DNA of 64,000 nucleotides from Streptomyces sp. NBC_00557 (lineage in GTDB: Bacteria > Actinomycetota > Actinomycetes > Streptomycetales > Streptomycetaceae): NCBI RefSeq assembly GCF_036345995.1, contig NZ_CP107796.1, forward strand, positions 5,704,001 to 5,768,000. The letters are read 5' to 3'. The notes under the pieces are model-generated. The model was not told the origin of the DNA. It saw only the letters and a program-made list of their open reading frames with translations, and did no database searches. The position numbers were made by a program, and so were the translations under genes. Shown here one piece after another: positions 8,467 through 18,138 of this stretch (within the stretch, counting starts at the first letter, position 1; each line of letters begins with the position of its first letter).

Positions 8467-9681
8467 ATGAACACCTTCCACGTCGACTCCGAGGTCGGCC
8501 CACTGCGCCAGGTCATCCTGCACCGCCCCGGCCTCGAACTCTCCCGCCTCACCCCGCGCAACGTCGACGCCCTGCTCTTCGACGACATCCTGTGGGCCAA
8601 GCGCGCCCGCGAGGAGCACGACGCCTTCGCCCAGGTCCTGCGCGACCACGGCGCCCGCGTCCACTACTTCGCCGACCTGCTCGCCCAGACCCTCGACGTC
8701 CCGCAGGCCCGCGACTGGCTCCTGGACCGGGTCGTCACTCCCGGCACCGTGGGCCCGGCCCTCATCGACCCGGTGCGCGAACTGTGCGCCGAACTCGACG
8801 GGGAGACCCTCGCCGGATACCTGATCGGCGGCCTCCTCAAGAGCGACCTGCCGCTCACCACCCCGCACAGCCTGGTGTGGAACGCCCTCGGCCCCGACGA
8901 CTTCGCCCTCGCCCCGCTGCCCAACCACCTCTTCCCGCGCGACAACTCCTGCTGGATGTACGACCAGGTCTCGGTCAACCCGATGGCCAAGCCCGCCCGG
9001 CGACGCGAGAGCCTGCACGCCGAGGCCATCTACCGGTTCCACCCGATGTTCGCCGGCGTCGCGCCCGCACCTCTGCTCGACGGACCCGTCGGCACCCTCG
9101 AAGGCGGAGACGTCCACGTCCTCGGCAACGGCACCGTCATGGTCGGCATGGGGGAGCGCACCACGGCCCAGGCCGTGGAGAACCTGGCCACCCGGCTCTT
9201 CGCGGCCGGCACGGCGAGCAGGCTGATCGCCGTCCAACTGCCCGCAGCCCGCGCGTACATGCACCTGGACACCGTGCTGACCATGGTCGACCGCGACGCC
9301 TTCGTCGTCTACCCCGGCCTCGCCGACTCCCTGCGCTCCTGGACGCTGCGGCCCAGTGACAGCCGCGAGACCGGGTTCGACGTCACCGCGAACTCCGATC
9401 TCGCGACCGCGCTCGCCGAGGCCCTCGACCTGGACAAGGTGCGGATGCTCTCGGCTCCCCAGGACATCCGCAACGCCGAGCGCGAGCAGTGGGACGACGG
9501 CAGCAACTTCCTCGCTCTCGCACCCGGCGTGGTCGTCGGCTACGAGCGCAACGTCACCACCAACACCTACCTGCGCAAGCAGGGCATCGAGATCGTCACC
9601 ATTGCCGGCGCCGAACTCGGCCGCGGCCGGGGCGGCCCCCGCTGCATGAGCTGCCCCATCGAGCGCGACCCGGTCGCCTGA
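8467..9681 (+). CDS. arcA: Arginine deiminase
   Basis: 404 residues, the normal length. It hydrolyses arginine to citrulline and ammonia, the first step of the arginine deiminase pathway. Visible features are the N-terminal [35 protein letters not shown], the [11 protein letters not shown] active-site strand, [10 protein letters not shown], and the C-terminal nucleophile Cys393 in GGPRCMSCP. Followed after 18 bp by the ornithine carbamoyltransferase gene. Expression in actinomycetes is usually tied to oxygen limitation or acid stress. Confidence 0.96.
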   Translation: MNTFHVDSEVGPLRQVILHRPGLELSRLTPRNVDALLFDDILWAKRAREEHDAFAQVLRDHGARVHYFADLLAQTLDVPQARDWLLDRVVTPGTVGPALIDPVRELCAELDGETLAGYLIGGLLKSDLPLTTPHSLVWNALGPDDFALAPLPNHLFPRDNSCWMYDQVSVNPMAKPARRRESLHAEAIYRFHPMFAGVAPAPLLDGPVGTLEGGDVHVLGNGTVMVGMGERTTAQAVENLATRLFAAGTASRLIAVQLPAARAYMHLDTVLTMVDRDAFVVYPGLADSLRSWTLRPSDSRETGFDVTANSDLATALAEALDLDKVRMLSAPQDIRNAEREQWDDGSNFLALAPGVVVGYERNVTTNTYLRKQGIEIVTIAGAELGRGRGGPRCMSCPIERDPVA

Positions 9682-9699
9682 CCCCGTAAGGACACCACC

Positions 9700-10701
9700 A
9701 TGACCATCGACCTGCGAGGCCGCTCCTACCTGAGCGAACTCGACTTCACCGCCCGCGAGATCCACCACCTCCTCGATCTCGCCCACGACCTCAAGGCAGC
9801 CAAGCACGCCGGCACCGAACAGCCACGTCTGAGCGGCAAGCACATCGCCCTGATCTTCGAGAAGACCTCCACCCGCACCCGCTGCGCCTTCGAGGTCGCC
9901 GCCGCCGACCAGGGCGCCCGCACCACCTACCTCGGCCCCGGCGACACTCACGTCGGACACAAGGAGTCCATCGCCGACACCGCCCGCGTCCTCGGCCGCA
10001 TGTTCGACGGCATCGAGTACCGGGGCTCCGCCCAGTCGATCGTCACCGAACTGGCCGCCCACGCCGGCGTCCCCGTCTACAACGGGCTGACCGACACCGC
10101 CCACCCCACCCAGAGCCTGTGCGACATGCTCACCATGCGCGAGCACAGCACCAAGCCCCTCGCGGACGTCACCTACTGCTACCTGGGCGACGCCCGCAAC
10201 AACATGGGCAACTCGCTGCTGTCCATGGGCGCGCTGCTCGGCATGGACGTGCGCATCGCCGCGCCCCAGGCGCTGTGGCCGGACCCCGCGCTGGTCGTCA
10301 CATGCCGGGAAGCGGCCGGCCGAAGCGGGGCGCGCATCACCCTCACCGAGGACGTCGAGACCGCCGTACACGGCGCCGACTTCCTGCACACGGACGTCTG
10401 GGTCTCCATGGGCGAGCCTGCGGACACGTGGCGGGAGAGGATCGAGCTGCTGCTCCCGTACCAGGTCAACGACAAGACGCTCGCCCTCACCGGCAACCCG
10501 GCCGTGAAGTTCATGCACTGCCTGCCGTCCCTCCACGACCACCGCACCCGGCTCGGCCAGGAGCTGTTCGAGACCTACAGCCTGAACGGCCTCGAAGTCA
10601 CCGACGAGGTCTTCTCCTCGCCCGCCTCGATCGTCTTCGACCAGGCCGAGAACCGGCTGCACACCATCAAGGCCGTGCTCGTCGCCACCCTGGAGGACTG
10701 A
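9700..10701 (+). CDS. arcB: Ornithine carbamoyltransferase, catabolic
   Basis: 333 residues. It carries the carbamoyl-phosphate loop STRTR at residues 57-61, [17 protein letters not shown], and the ornithine-binding HCLP in [10 protein letters not shown]. In this setting it phosphorolyses citrulline to ornithine and carbamoyl phosphate. Sequence alone does not separate catabolic from anabolic forms; the operon (arcA before it, carbamate kinase 3 bp after it) points to the catabolic role. Confidence 0.94.
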   Translation: MTIDLRGRSYLSELDFTAREIHHLLDLAHDLKAAKHAGTEQPRLSGKHIALIFEKTSTRTRCAFEVAAADQGARTTYLGPGDTHVGHKESIADTARVLGRMFDGIEYRGSAQSIVTELAAHAGVPVYNGLTDTAHPTQSLCDMLTMREHSTKPLADVTYCYLGDARNNMGNSLLSMGALLGMDVRIAAPQALWPDPALVVTCREAAGRSGARITLTEDVETAVHGADFLHTDVWVSMGEPADTWRERIELLLPYQVNDKTLALTGNPAVKFMHCLPSLHDHRTRLGQELFETYSLNGLEVTDEVFSSPASIVFDQAENRLHTIKAVLVATLED

Positions 10702-10704
10702 ACC

Positions 10705-11628
10705 ATGCGCATCGTCGTCGCCCTCGGCGGCAACGCCCTGCTGCACCGCGGGGAACGCCCCGACGCGGCCGTCCAGCAGGCCAACATCGACCGGGTCGCC
10801 ACCGCACTGGCCGCCCTCGCCCACGAACACGAGCTGGTCATCACCCACGGCAACGGCCCGCAGATCGGCCTCCTCGCCATGGAGAGTGAGGCCGACCCGG
10901 CCCTGAGCGCCCCGTATCCGCTGGACCTGCTCGGTGCCCAGACCGAGGGCATGATCGGCTCCCTGCTCACCCGTGCCATGCACGACGCTCTGCCCGGGCA
11001 CCGGATCGCCGCCCTCGTCACCCACACCCTCGTGCGGACCGACGACCCCGCCTTCGAACGGCCCACGAAGTTCGTCGGCCAGGTGTACTCCGCGCCAGTG
11101 GCCAAGGCACTGGCCCGCAAGCGGGGCTGGCACATCGCCCGGGACACCACCGGCTGGCGACGCGTCGTCGCCTCACCCGCACCCGAACGCATCCTGGAGA
11201 CCGACACCATCCACGAACTGCTGAACAGCGGGACCCTGGTGATCTGCGCCGGCGGAGGCGGGGTCCCCGTCACCGCCGACCGCGACACCGGCGCACTGAC
11301 CGGAGTGGAGGCCGTCATCGACAAGGACCTCACCGCGGCCCTGCTCGCCGAGGACCTCAAGGCCGACTTCCTGCTCATCCTCACTGACGTCCCCTACGTC
11401 TACGAGGGGTACGGCACCTCCGACCAGCACCCGCTGCTCGATGCCACCCCCCGGGAACTGCGGCACGGTGGGTTCCCGGCCGGCTCAATGGGCCCCAAGG
11501 CCGAGGCTGCTGCCCGCTTCGTCGAGCACACCGGAGGTCTCGCTGCGATCGGTGCCCTGGACGCGGCGTACGAGATCGTCCACGGCAGGTCGGGCACGCT
11601 GATCCGGCCGGACCTCACGGTCGGGTGA
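10705..11628 (+). CDS. arcC: Carbamate kinase
   Basis: 307 residues of the amino acid kinase fold. It makes ATP from carbamoyl phosphate and ADP, the energy-yielding step of the pathway. Motifs: MRIVVALGGNALLHRGERP, LVITHGNGPQIGLLAMES, ICAGGGGVPV, DKDLTAALLAEDLKADFLLI and GSMGPKAEAAARFVEHTGG. Its start lies 3 bp after the previous stop, so the genes are probably translationally linked. Last gene of the operon; the SulP gene converges on it 46 bp later. Confidence 0.96.
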   Translation: MRIVVALGGNALLHRGERPDAAVQQANIDRVATALAALAHEHELVITHGNGPQIGLLAMESEADPALSAPYPLDLLGAQTEGMIGSLLTRAMHDALPGHRIAALVTHTLVRTDDPAFERPTKFVGQVYSAPVAKALARKRGWHIARDTTGWRRVVASPAPERILETDTIHELLNSGTLVICAGGGGVPVTADRDTGALTGVEAVIDKDLTAALLAEDLKADFLLILTDVPYVYEGYGTSDQHPLLDATPRELRHGGFPAGSMGPKAEAAARFVEHTGGLAAIGALDAAYEIVHGRSGTLIRPDLTVG

Positions 11629-11674
11629 CAGAGGGAGTAGCCGGTCCCGCTCCATGCCGCTCAACTACCGATTC

Positions 11675-13387
11675 CTATCGCTGGCCATTCCACTCGCGGT
11701 AGGCGGCGACCGCGGTGGGCAGCGTGGGGAAGATGAGGTCCGTGCCCACGGAGTCTGCCAGGCCGTACGCCTTCAGGTCGTCCATGAGGTCCTGCTTGAC
11801 TCGGGCGAGGGCGAACACAACGCCACGGTGGCCGAGTTCGCGGCGCAGTTCGTCGACCGCGTCGAGGGCCGTGATGTCGACTTCGACGTTCGCCTCGGTG
11901 TTCAGGACGAACCAGCGGACGGGCACGGTCTGTCGGTCGACGGCGGCCAGGGCTCGGCGCCGGAAGTTCTCCGCGTTGGCGAAGAACAGGGGCGAGTCGT
12001 AGCGGTAGACCAGCAGGCCCGGGATCGTGCGTGCCTGCGGATAGTCATCGATGTCGTGCATGCCTGCCAACCCGGGCACCAGCCCCTCGACCGCGTCGTG
12101 CGGTCGCGCCACCCGCGTCAGCAGCTCGGCCACCGACAGGCCGACCGCCACGATCACCCCGTACAGGATGTCCAGAACGAGTACGCCGGCCAGGCAGCCG
12201 AGCGCGAGCGTGAGTTCGCGGCGGCGGAAGGAGGCCAGTCGGCGAAAGCCTGCCAAGTCGATCATGCGGACGGCGGCGTACACGACGAGCGCCCCCAGCA
12301 CCGCCGATGGCGTCCGGCTCAGCAAGGGGCTCAAGAACAGCAGGACCGCGAGGACCACCGCTCCGGCCACCAGGGAGTAGCCCTGGCTGCGGGCACCCGT
12401 CGAGGCCGCGAGCGCGGTACGACTGGCGCTGCTGCTCACCGGAAAGCCGTGCAGGGCGCCCGCGCCGACGTTGGCCGCACCCAGCGCCAGGAACTCCTGG
12501 TTGGCGTCCAGGCCCGGCTCGTCGTCCGTGCGGCCGGTGAAGGCGCGCGCGGTGAGAATGAAGTCGGTGTAGGCGACGATCAGGACGCCCAGCGCGGGCA
12601 GTACCAGGTGCGGCAGCTCGCTCAGGTCCGGCAGGGCGAGCGAGGGCAGCCCCGAGGGCACCTCGCCGATCACCGTGATGCGATGGCGGTGGTCGAGGTC
12701 GAAGACGGTGACCGCTGCCGTGCAGAGGATCACCGTCAGCAGCGGTCCCGGCAGCGCCGGCACGTACCGCTTCACCGCGAACAGGAACACCAGCGCGACC
12801 GCGGCGAAGACGACCGTGGCCGCGTCGACGTCCGCCAGGTGTCGGACGAAGGACCACAGTTGGGGGAAGAACTGCGACCCGGTGGTCCGCACGCCGGTGA
12901 GCCGGGGCAGTTGGTCTACCATCATGATCAGGCCCACCCCCGCCAGATATCCGACCAGGACAGGGCGGGAGAGCAGGTCCGCAAGGAAGCCCAGCCGCAC
13001 TGCCCGGGCGACCAGGCACAGCAGGCCGACCGTAACCGCGAGGGCCGCGGCCAGCGATGCGTAGCGCCCCGCGTCCCCGTCGGCGAGCGGGCCCACCACG
13101 GTGGCCGTCATCAGAGCGGTCGTCGACTCGGGCCCCACCGACAACAGGCGGGAGGACCCGAACAACGCGTACATCGCGAGGGCGGGCAGGATCGCCCACA
13201 GTCCGGCGACCGGCGGTAGCCCTGCCAACCCCGCGTACGCCATCACCTGCGGCACGAGGTAGGCCGCCACCGTCACGCCGGCCAGCAGGTCGCCCCTCAG
13301 CCACGAGCGCCGGTAACCGAGCAGGGCGTCGAGGCCGGGTACCAGCCGACACCACCACGACAACCGTCTGCCCGTGTCCTGAGCCAT
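11675..13387 (-). CDS. SulP-family anion transporter with C-terminal STAS domain
   Basis: 570 residues from the chosen ATG (GAGAGGGGCGG upstream); an in-frame ATG at 13444 is possible but less well placed. About 10-12 membrane segments occupy residues 20-430, including AGVTVAAYLVPQVMAYAGLAGLPPVAG. A cytoplasmic STAS domain follows (about 450-565, with VRWFVLNTEANVEVDITALDAV). The family moves sulfate, bicarbonate or other anions; substrate not readable. Divergent from the DoxX-like gene with boxes between them. Confidence 0.88.
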   Translation of the reverse strand: MAQDTGRRLSWWCRLVPGLDALLGYRRSWLRGDLLAGVTVAAYLVPQVMAYAGLAGLPPVAGLWAILPALAMYALFGSSRLLSVGPESTTALMTATVVGPLADGDAGRYASLAAALAVTVGLLCLVARAVRLGFLADLLSRPVLVGYLAGVGLIMMVDQLPRLTGVRTTGSQFFPQLWSFVRHLADVDAATVVFAAVALVFLFAVKRYVPALPGPLLTVILCTAAVTVFDLDHRHRITVIGEVPSGLPSLALPDLSELPHLVLPALGVLIVAYTDFILTARAFTGRTDDEPGLDANQEFLALGAANVGAGALHGFPVSSSASRTALAASTGARSQGYSLVAGAVVLAVLLFLSPLLSRTPSAVLGALVVYAAVRMIDLAGFRRLASFRRRELTLALGCLAGVLVLDILYGVIVAVGLSVAELLTRVARPHDAVEGLVPGLAGMHDIDDYPQARTIPGLLVYRYDSPLFFANAENFRRRALAAVDRQTVPVRWFVLNTEANVEVDITALDAVDELRRELGHRGVVFALARVKQDLMDDLKAYGLADSVGTDLIFPTLPTAVAAYREWNGQR

Positions 13388-13480
13388 CTGCCGCCCCTCT
13401 CTGCCTGGGCCCAGCATCCATGGCCGCGCGATCAACCGCGACACCCGCCCGGTCTTCCACCTGCCCGGTTGGCCACCTTC

Positions 13481-13516
13481 AGCCCAACGGGCCGCGCATG
13501 CAGGGACGTTCAGCCC
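13481..13516. promoter_or_regulatory. Candidate OsdR/DosR-type double box between sulP and the DoxX-like gene
   Basis: AGCCCAACGGGCCG at 13481-13494 and GGGACGTTCAGCCC at 13503-13516, centres 22 bp apart. They lie about 95 bp upstream of the SulP start and about 105 bp upstream of the DoxX-like start, so either or both genes may be controlled. Confidence 0.55.
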
Positions 13517-13619
13517 AACGGATGGAGACCTTCGGCATCCGGCGCGGCGTCAAGCATCGGACGAGAGTGAGACACGTCAAGGAGACGTCGACTCATACAT
13601 CCCCGAAGGGACCACCATC

Positions 13620-14246
13620 ATGGCCGCGCACGAGCACGCTCACGGGAGCCCGGGCTTCCACCTGTCGGCCGCCTTCCGCCGGCACCGGACCGGCTCCGAG
13701 TCCGCCGTGTCCGCACGTCTCGACACGCACACCGCGCAGGCCTACGCCCTCGCGTCCTTGCGCGTCCTGACCGGGTTCGTCTTCCTCTGGGCGTTCCTGG
13801 ACAAGACCTTCGGCCTGGGGTACGCGACCGCCTCCGGCAAGGGCTGGATCGACGGCGGGTCGCCGACGAAGGGCTTCCTGGGTTCCGTCGCCGCCGGGCC
13901 GATGGAGTCGACGTTCCACTCCTGGGCCGGTGACGGGTGGGCGGACTGGCTGTTCATGCTCGGCCTGCTGGGCATCGGCCTGGCCGTCATGGCGGGTGTG
14001 GCGCTGTGGCCGGCCGCGGTGGCGGGCACGGCGATGATGGCGCTCATGTGGATCGCCGAGTGGCCGCCGGCCAGGCATCTGTCGAACGGCGCGCCGAGCA
14101 TGTCGACGAATCCGTTCACCGACTACCACGTGATCTACGCTCTCGCGCTGATCGCCCTGGCGGCAGCGGGCGCAGGCGCCACCTGGGGCCTGGGCCGGCA
14201 ATGGGCGCGGCTGCCGATCGTCCGCGACCACACCTGGCTGCACTGA
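13620..14246 (+). CDS. DoxX/DoxD-like membrane protein
   Basis: 208 residues with four likely membrane segments: LASLRVLTGFVFLWAFLD, WLFMLGLLGIGLAVMAGVAL, AAVAGTAMMALMWIAEW and YHVIYALALIALAAAGAG. The layout and the FLWAFLDKTFGLGY segment resemble the DoxX/DoxD family, some members of which are thiosulfate:quinone oxidoreductase subunits; others act in redox balance with unknown partners. GAAGGGA precedes the ATG. Boxes upstream. No second Dox subunit is seen. Confidence 0.72.
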   Translation: MAAHEHAHGSPGFHLSAAFRRHRTGSESAVSARLDTHTAQAYALASLRVLTGFVFLWAFLDKTFGLGYATASGKGWIDGGSPTKGFLGSVAAGPMESTFHSWAGDGWADWLFMLGLLGIGLAVMAGVALWPAAVAGTAMMALMWIAEWPPARHLSNGAPSMSTNPFTDYHVIYALALIALAAAGAGATWGLGRQWARLPIVRDHTWLH

Positions 14247-14301
14247 CCCGCACGCGGCGGGACGGACCTCGCCCCGGACCCGACCCCCCGACCCCTGTGC
14301 A

Positions 14302-14336
14302 GGGCCCATCGTCCCCGCTGAAGGACCAGCGGCCCC
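14302..14336. promoter_or_regulatory. Candidate OsdR/DosR-type double box upstream of the USP-adh-USP operon
   Basis: GGGCCCATCGTCCC at 14302-14315 and GGACCAGCGGCCCC at 14323-14336, centres 21 bp apart, ending about 72 bp before the USP start. Confidence 0.62.
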
Positions 14337-14366
14337 TGCCCTGAAGAACCCCCCGACACGACGCTG

Positions 14367-14394
14367 GAATCGGGACCCCTCGGGGCCCCGATTC
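14367..14394 (+). other. Stem-loop immediately upstream of the USP ribosome binding site
   Basis: Near-perfect inverted repeat: GAATCGGG pairs with CCCGATTC, then an A/C mismatch, then CCC with GGG around a CTCG-type loop. It ends at the base before AGGAGG (14395-14400). No T-run follows, so a classical terminator is unlikely; it would fold next to the Shine-Dalgarno sequence and could tune translation or stabilise the 5' end. Confidence 0.6.
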
Positions 14395-14408
14395 AGGAGG
14401 TGGAGAAC

Positions 14409-15314
14409 ATGCCCCGCACCATCACCGTCGGCCTTGACGGCTCACCCGAGAGCCGCGCCGCCGCGGAATGGGCGGCCCGCGAGGCGGAACTGCGCGGACT
14501 GCCGGTCAAGCTCGTCCAGGTCTGGGAGCCCGTCCCGGAGCCCATGGCCCAGGCCCCGCTCCTCGGCGCCGAGACGCACCAGCACTGGACCGAGAGGATC
14601 CCCCGCGAGTCCGCCGAGGGCCTGCGGCTGCGTCACCCGGGCGTCGAGGTGAGTACCGAGCAGCTCACCGGACGGCCCGCCGAAGCCCTGGTCAACGCGG
14701 CCGAGGACGCCGACATACTCGTCCTCGGCTCACGCGGCCTAGGCGGAGTCGGCGGCTTCCTGGTCGGGTCGGTCGGGCTCGCGGTCGTGGCGCATGCCCG
14801 GCGGCCCGTGGTCCTGGTCCGCGCCGGCGAGCAGGCCGCGGACGAGCACGAGATGGACCCGGCGGGCATCCCGTCCGCGGCCACTGGGTTCCGTCCCGTC
14901 GTCCTCGGGCTCGACATCGCCGGCCCCGACGAGGCACTGATCGGGTTCGCCTTCGAGGCCGCGGCGCGCCGCTCGGTGCCGCTGCGGGTCGTGCACGCCT
15001 GGAACCCGCCGCCCTACTACGCCTACGGCATGGCTCTGGAGCCCGCGGTCGAGCGGGAGATGGCGAAGGGCGACGCCACCATCCTGAGCGAGGTGCTGCG
15101 CCCCTGGCGGCAGAAGTACCCCGACGTCGAGGTCGTCGAGCAGTCCGACTTCGGCAGCCCCTCGCTCCTCCTGATCGACGCCTCCCGCGAGGCCTCCCTG
15201 GTCGTCGTCGGCCGCCGCATCCGCCGCTCCTCCGTCGGCGCCCACATCGGCACCGTCACCCACGCCGTCCTGCACCACTCCACTGCCCCCGTCGCCGTCG
15301 TCGCCCACGACTGA
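14409..15314 (+). CDS. Universal stress protein, tandem USP domains
   Basis: 301 residues. Two UspA-like domains: first TITVGLDGSPESRAAAEWA with the ATP-binding run GSRGLGGVGGFLVGSVG near residue 110; second VVLGLDIAGPDEALIGFAF with VVGRRIRRSSVGAHIGTVTHA near the C-terminus. Two-domain USPs of this kind are hallmark members of actinobacterial low-oxygen regulons. AGGAGG precedes the ATG at 14409. First gene of an operon with a zinc alcohol dehydrogenase (28 bp later) and another USP. Confidence 0.92.
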   Translation: MPRTITVGLDGSPESRAAAEWAAREAELRGLPVKLVQVWEPVPEPMAQAPLLGAETHQHWTERIPRESAEGLRLRHPGVEVSTEQLTGRPAEALVNAAEDADILVLGSRGLGGVGGFLVGSVGLAVVAHARRPVVLVRAGEQAADEHEMDPAGIPSAATGFRPVVLGLDIAGPDEALIGFAFEAAARRSVPLRVVHAWNPPPYYAYGMALEPAVEREMAKGDATILSEVLRPWRQKYPDVEVVEQSDFGSPSLLLIDASREASLVVVGRRIRRSSVGAHIGTVTHAVLHHSTAPVAVVAHD

Positions 15315-15342
15315 CGCCCCTTTCCAGAGGAGAGAACAGATC

Positions 15343-16365
15343 ATGAAGGCAGCGGTCGTACGAGCCTTCGGCGAGCCCCTGGTCATCGAGGAGCGCCCCG
15401 ACCCCGAACCCGGCCCCGGCCAGGTCCGCATCCGTGTCGAGGCCTCCGGGCTGTGCCACACCGACATCCACGCCGCGCACGGCGACTGGCCCGTCAAGCC
15501 CACCCCGCCCTTCGTCCCCGGTCACGAAGGAGTCGGCGTCGTCGAGAAGCTCGGGGAGGGCGTCACCCACCTGTCCGTCGGGCAGCGCGTCGCGGTGCCG
15601 TGGCTCGGCAGGGCGTGCGGGCGGTGCGAGCACTGCCTGTCCGGCTGGGAGACGTTGTGCGAGCAGCAGGTCAACACCGGGTACGGCTGCGACGGCGGGT
15701 ACGCGGAGAAGATGCTGGCCTGGGCCGACTTCGCCCAGCCCGTGCCCGAGGGCGTCACCCCGTTCGACGCCGCGCCGCTGACCTGCGCGGGCGTCACCAC
15801 GTACAAGGCCCTCAAGGTCGCCGACGTCCGGCCCACCCAGCTTGTGGCGATCTCCGGCGTCGGCGGACTCGGACATCTCGCCCTGCAGTACGCCAAGATC
15901 GCCGGGGCCACCGTCGCGGCCATCGACGTCACCGACGACAAGCTCGAACTCGCCGCGGAACTCGGGGCCGACCTCGTCATCGACGCCCGCAAGCAGGACG
16001 TCGGCAAGGAGCTGAAGAAGCACGGCGGCGCCCACGCGGCGATCGCCCTTGCGGTGAACCCGGCCGCGTTCGAGGCGGTCAACTCCGGTCTACGGCGCGG
16101 CGGAAAGCTCGTCATGGTGGCGCTGCCCGCGCACGGCACGATCCAGGTCCCCATCTTCGACACCGTCCTCAACGGCACGTCCGTGATCGGCTCCATCGTC
16201 GGCACTCGGCAGGACCTCACCGAGGTCTTCCAGCTCCACGCGGCCGGCCGCACCAAGGTCATCTACGAGACCCGCCCGCTCGCCTCCGTGAACGACTCCA
16301 TCGACGCCGTGCTGCGCGGTGACATCAAGGCCCGGATCGTCTTCGACCTGGCCGCGGGACGGTGA
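15343..16365 (+). CDS. adhP: Zinc-dependent alcohol dehydrogenase, AdhP-like
   Basis: 340 residues. Catalytic zinc region GLCHTDIHAAHGDWP and GHEGVGVVEKLGEGV; structural zinc lobe CGRCEHCLSGWETLC; nucleotide-binding ISGVGGLGHLALQYAK. Closest to NAD-dependent propanol-preferring/ethanol dehydrogenases. It would interconvert aldehydes and alcohols, complementing AdhE. It overlaps the start region of the following USP gene, so the two are probably translationally coupled. Confidence 0.9.
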   Translation: MKAAVVRAFGEPLVIEERPDPEPGPGQVRIRVEASGLCHTDIHAAHGDWPVKPTPPFVPGHEGVGVVEKLGEGVTHLSVGQRVAVPWLGRACGRCEHCLSGWETLCEQQVNTGYGCDGGYAEKMLAWADFAQPVPEGVTPFDAAPLTCAGVTTYKALKVADVRPTQLVAISGVGGLGHLALQYAKIAGATVAAIDVTDDKLELAAELGADLVIDARKQDVGKELKKHGGAHAAIALAVNPAAFEAVNSGLRRGGKLVMVALPAHGTIQVPIFDTVLNGTSVIGSIVGTRQDLTEVFQLHAAGRTKVIYETRPLASVNDSIDAVLRGDIKARIVFDLAAGR

Positions 16366-16370
16366 GCACG

Positions 16371-17243
16371 ATGGAACTCCCCCTGGTCGTCGGCGTCGAC
16401 GGCTCCGAGCCGAGCCTGCGCGCCGTCGACTGGGCGGCCGACGAAGCCGCCCTGCGCGATCTGCCGCTGCGGCTGGTGTACGCCTCGCTCTGGGAACGGT
16501 ACGAAGGCACCTCACTCGCGGACGACCTCGGCAAGCCCTCGGACCAAGTGATGGCCGAGGACATCGTCGAGACCGCCGCACGCCGGGTCCGTACCCGCCG
16601 ACCAGACGTGAAGGTCACCATCGACGTGCTGCCCGAGGAACCCGAGTACGCGCTGGTACGGGAAAGCCGCACCGCCGCTGCCATGGTTCTGGGCTCACGG
16701 GGCCGCAGCAGCCTGGCCGAGGCGCTGCTTGGCTCCGTCAGCGTGACGGTGGCCGGCCACGCGCACTGCCCCGTGATCGTGCTGCGCGGCAGCCACGACA
16801 ACCGGGCCGTACCCGGCAGGCACGGCCGCATCGTCGTGGGCGTCGGCGAGGAGCCGGCGAACGCGGCTGCGATGCGCTTCGCCATCGACGAGGCACAGCG
16901 CCGAGGCGTGCCGCTGGAAGCCGTACGAGCCTGGCGCTGCCCCGCGCACGAAACGACTGACCACCCCCTGCTAGCCGGCGAACCGGCCCGACTGCACGAG
17001 GAGAAGGCGGCGGAGGTGCTGGAAACAGCTCTGCGGGACCTCCCGGCCGACATCGAGGTGCACCGCCGTACTGTCGAGGGCCACGCCCGCCAGGTCCTGC
17101 TCGGCGCCTCGGCCGACGCCGACCTGCTCGTCGTCGGGGCCCGGCGCCGCGAGGGCCACTACGGCCTCCAACTCGGCCGCGTCGCCCACGCGGTGCTGCA
17201 CCACGCCACCTGTCCTGTCGCCGTCGTACCGCAGCGGGCGTGA
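16371..17243 (+). CDS. Universal stress protein, tandem USP domains
   Basis: 290 residues starting MELPLVVGVDGSEPS. ATG 16371 was chosen because GGTGAG sits five bases upstream; GTG 16362, overlapping the previous stop, is the alternative. Domain 1 ends with MVLGSRGRSSLAEALLGSVS, domain 2 (RIVVGVGEEPANAAAMRFA) with LLVVGARRREGHYGLQLGRV; both keep the glycine-rich nucleotide loop. Third gene of the USP-adhP-USP operon. It converges on ppk2, 14 bp away. Confidence 0.9.
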   Translation: MELPLVVGVDGSEPSLRAVDWAADEAALRDLPLRLVYASLWERYEGTSLADDLGKPSDQVMAEDIVETAARRVRTRRPDVKVTIDVLPEEPEYALVRESRTAAAMVLGSRGRSSLAEALLGSVSVTVAGHAHCPVIVLRGSHDNRAVPGRHGRIVVGVGEEPANAAAMRFAIDEAQRRGVPLEAVRAWRCPAHETTDHPLLAGEPARLHEEKAAEVLETALRDLPADIEVHRRTVEGHARQVLLGASADADLLVVGARRREGHYGLQLGRVAHAVLHHATCPVAVVPQRA

Positions 17244-17257
17244 GCGCAGTGACCGGC

Positions 17258-18061
17258 TTACAGGCTCGCCGCGTGATCGGGGACGTACGTCTGCAGATCA
17301 CGCGGCGGGCGCTCGTAGCCGGTCGACGGCGGCCGACGCGGCAGTTCCAGAACCGGTGGCGGCACGTCGCGGTACGGCAGCGAGTCCAGCAGGTGGGCGA
17401 TCATGTTCAGCCTGGCCCGGCGCTTGTCGTCGCTCTCCACGACGTACCAGGGCGCCTCGGAGATGTCGGTGTGCACCAGCATCTCGTCCTTCGCCCGGGA
17501 GTACGCCTCCCAGCGGGTGATCGACTCCAGGTCCATCGGCGACAGCTTCCAGCGCCGCAGCGGATCCTCCAGGCGCCGCCGGAACCGCTCCTGCTGCTCG
17601 GTGTCGCTCACCGAGAACCAGTACTTGCGCAGCAGGATCCCGTCCTCTACCAGCATCCGCTCGAAGATCGGGCACTGCCGCAGGAAGAGCTGGTACTCCT
17701 CCTTCGTACAGAAGCCCATCACATGCTCGACGCCGGCTCGGTTGTACCAGGACCGGTCGAACAGCACGATCTCCCCGGCCGCCGGCAGATGCTCCACATA
17801 CCGCTGGAAGTACCACTGGGTGCGCTCACGCTCGGTCGGCTTCGGCAGCGCCGCGATCCGCGCCACCCGCGGGTTCAGGTGCTCGGCGACCCGCTTGATC
17901 GTGCCGCCCTTGCCGGCCGCGTCCCGCCCCTCGAAGATCACGACCAGCCGGGCGCCCTCCGCCCGCACCCACTCCTGCACTTTCACCAACTCGGTCTGCA
18001 GACGGAGCAGTTCCTTCTCATACACCTCGCGCGGCAGCTTCGCCGCCTTCTTACCGGCCAT
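17258..18061 (-). CDS. ppk2: Polyphosphate kinase 2
   Basis: 267 residues from ATG 18061 (GGAGG upstream). P-loop FEGRDAAGKGGTIKRV, Walker-B-like LFDRSWYNRAGVEHV, lid residues around RRRLEDPLRRWKLSPMD and a conserved WYVVESDDKRRARLN. PPK2 uses polyphosphate to phosphorylate nucleoside mono- or diphosphates; it could supply GTP or ATP when respiration stops. Divergent from gap across 77 bp in which no box is evident. Confidence 0.92.
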   Translation of the reverse strand: MAGKKAAKLPREVYEKELLRLQTELVKVQEWVRAEGARLVVIFEGRDAAGKGGTIKRVAEHLNPRVARIAALPKPTERERTQWYFQRYVEHLPAAGEIVLFDRSWYNRAGVEHVMGFCTKEEYQLFLRQCPIFERMLVEDGILLRKYWFSVSDTEQQERFRRRLEDPLRRWKLSPMDLESITRWEAYSRAKDEMLVHTDISEAPWYVVESDDKRRARLNMIAHLLDSLPYRDVPPPVLELPRRPPSTGYERPPRDLQTYVPDHAASL

Positions 18062-18138
18062 GCCGCCTCCACCACCGACGACCCACTGAGTCACTCACGA
18101 CCCACGGTAGGCCCCCGACTGTAAAGGAGTCCCTCACC

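Noticed and set aside
8461..11133. An 890-codon open frame on the minus strand across arcA and arcB
   Set aside because: Low-complexity Gly/Val/Asp-rich shadow of well-conserved genes on the other strand.
18062..18138. A regulon box between ppk2 and gap
   Set aside because: No sequence in the 77-bp interval matches the GGgCC-N4-GGnCC pattern; these two genes may be regulated differently.
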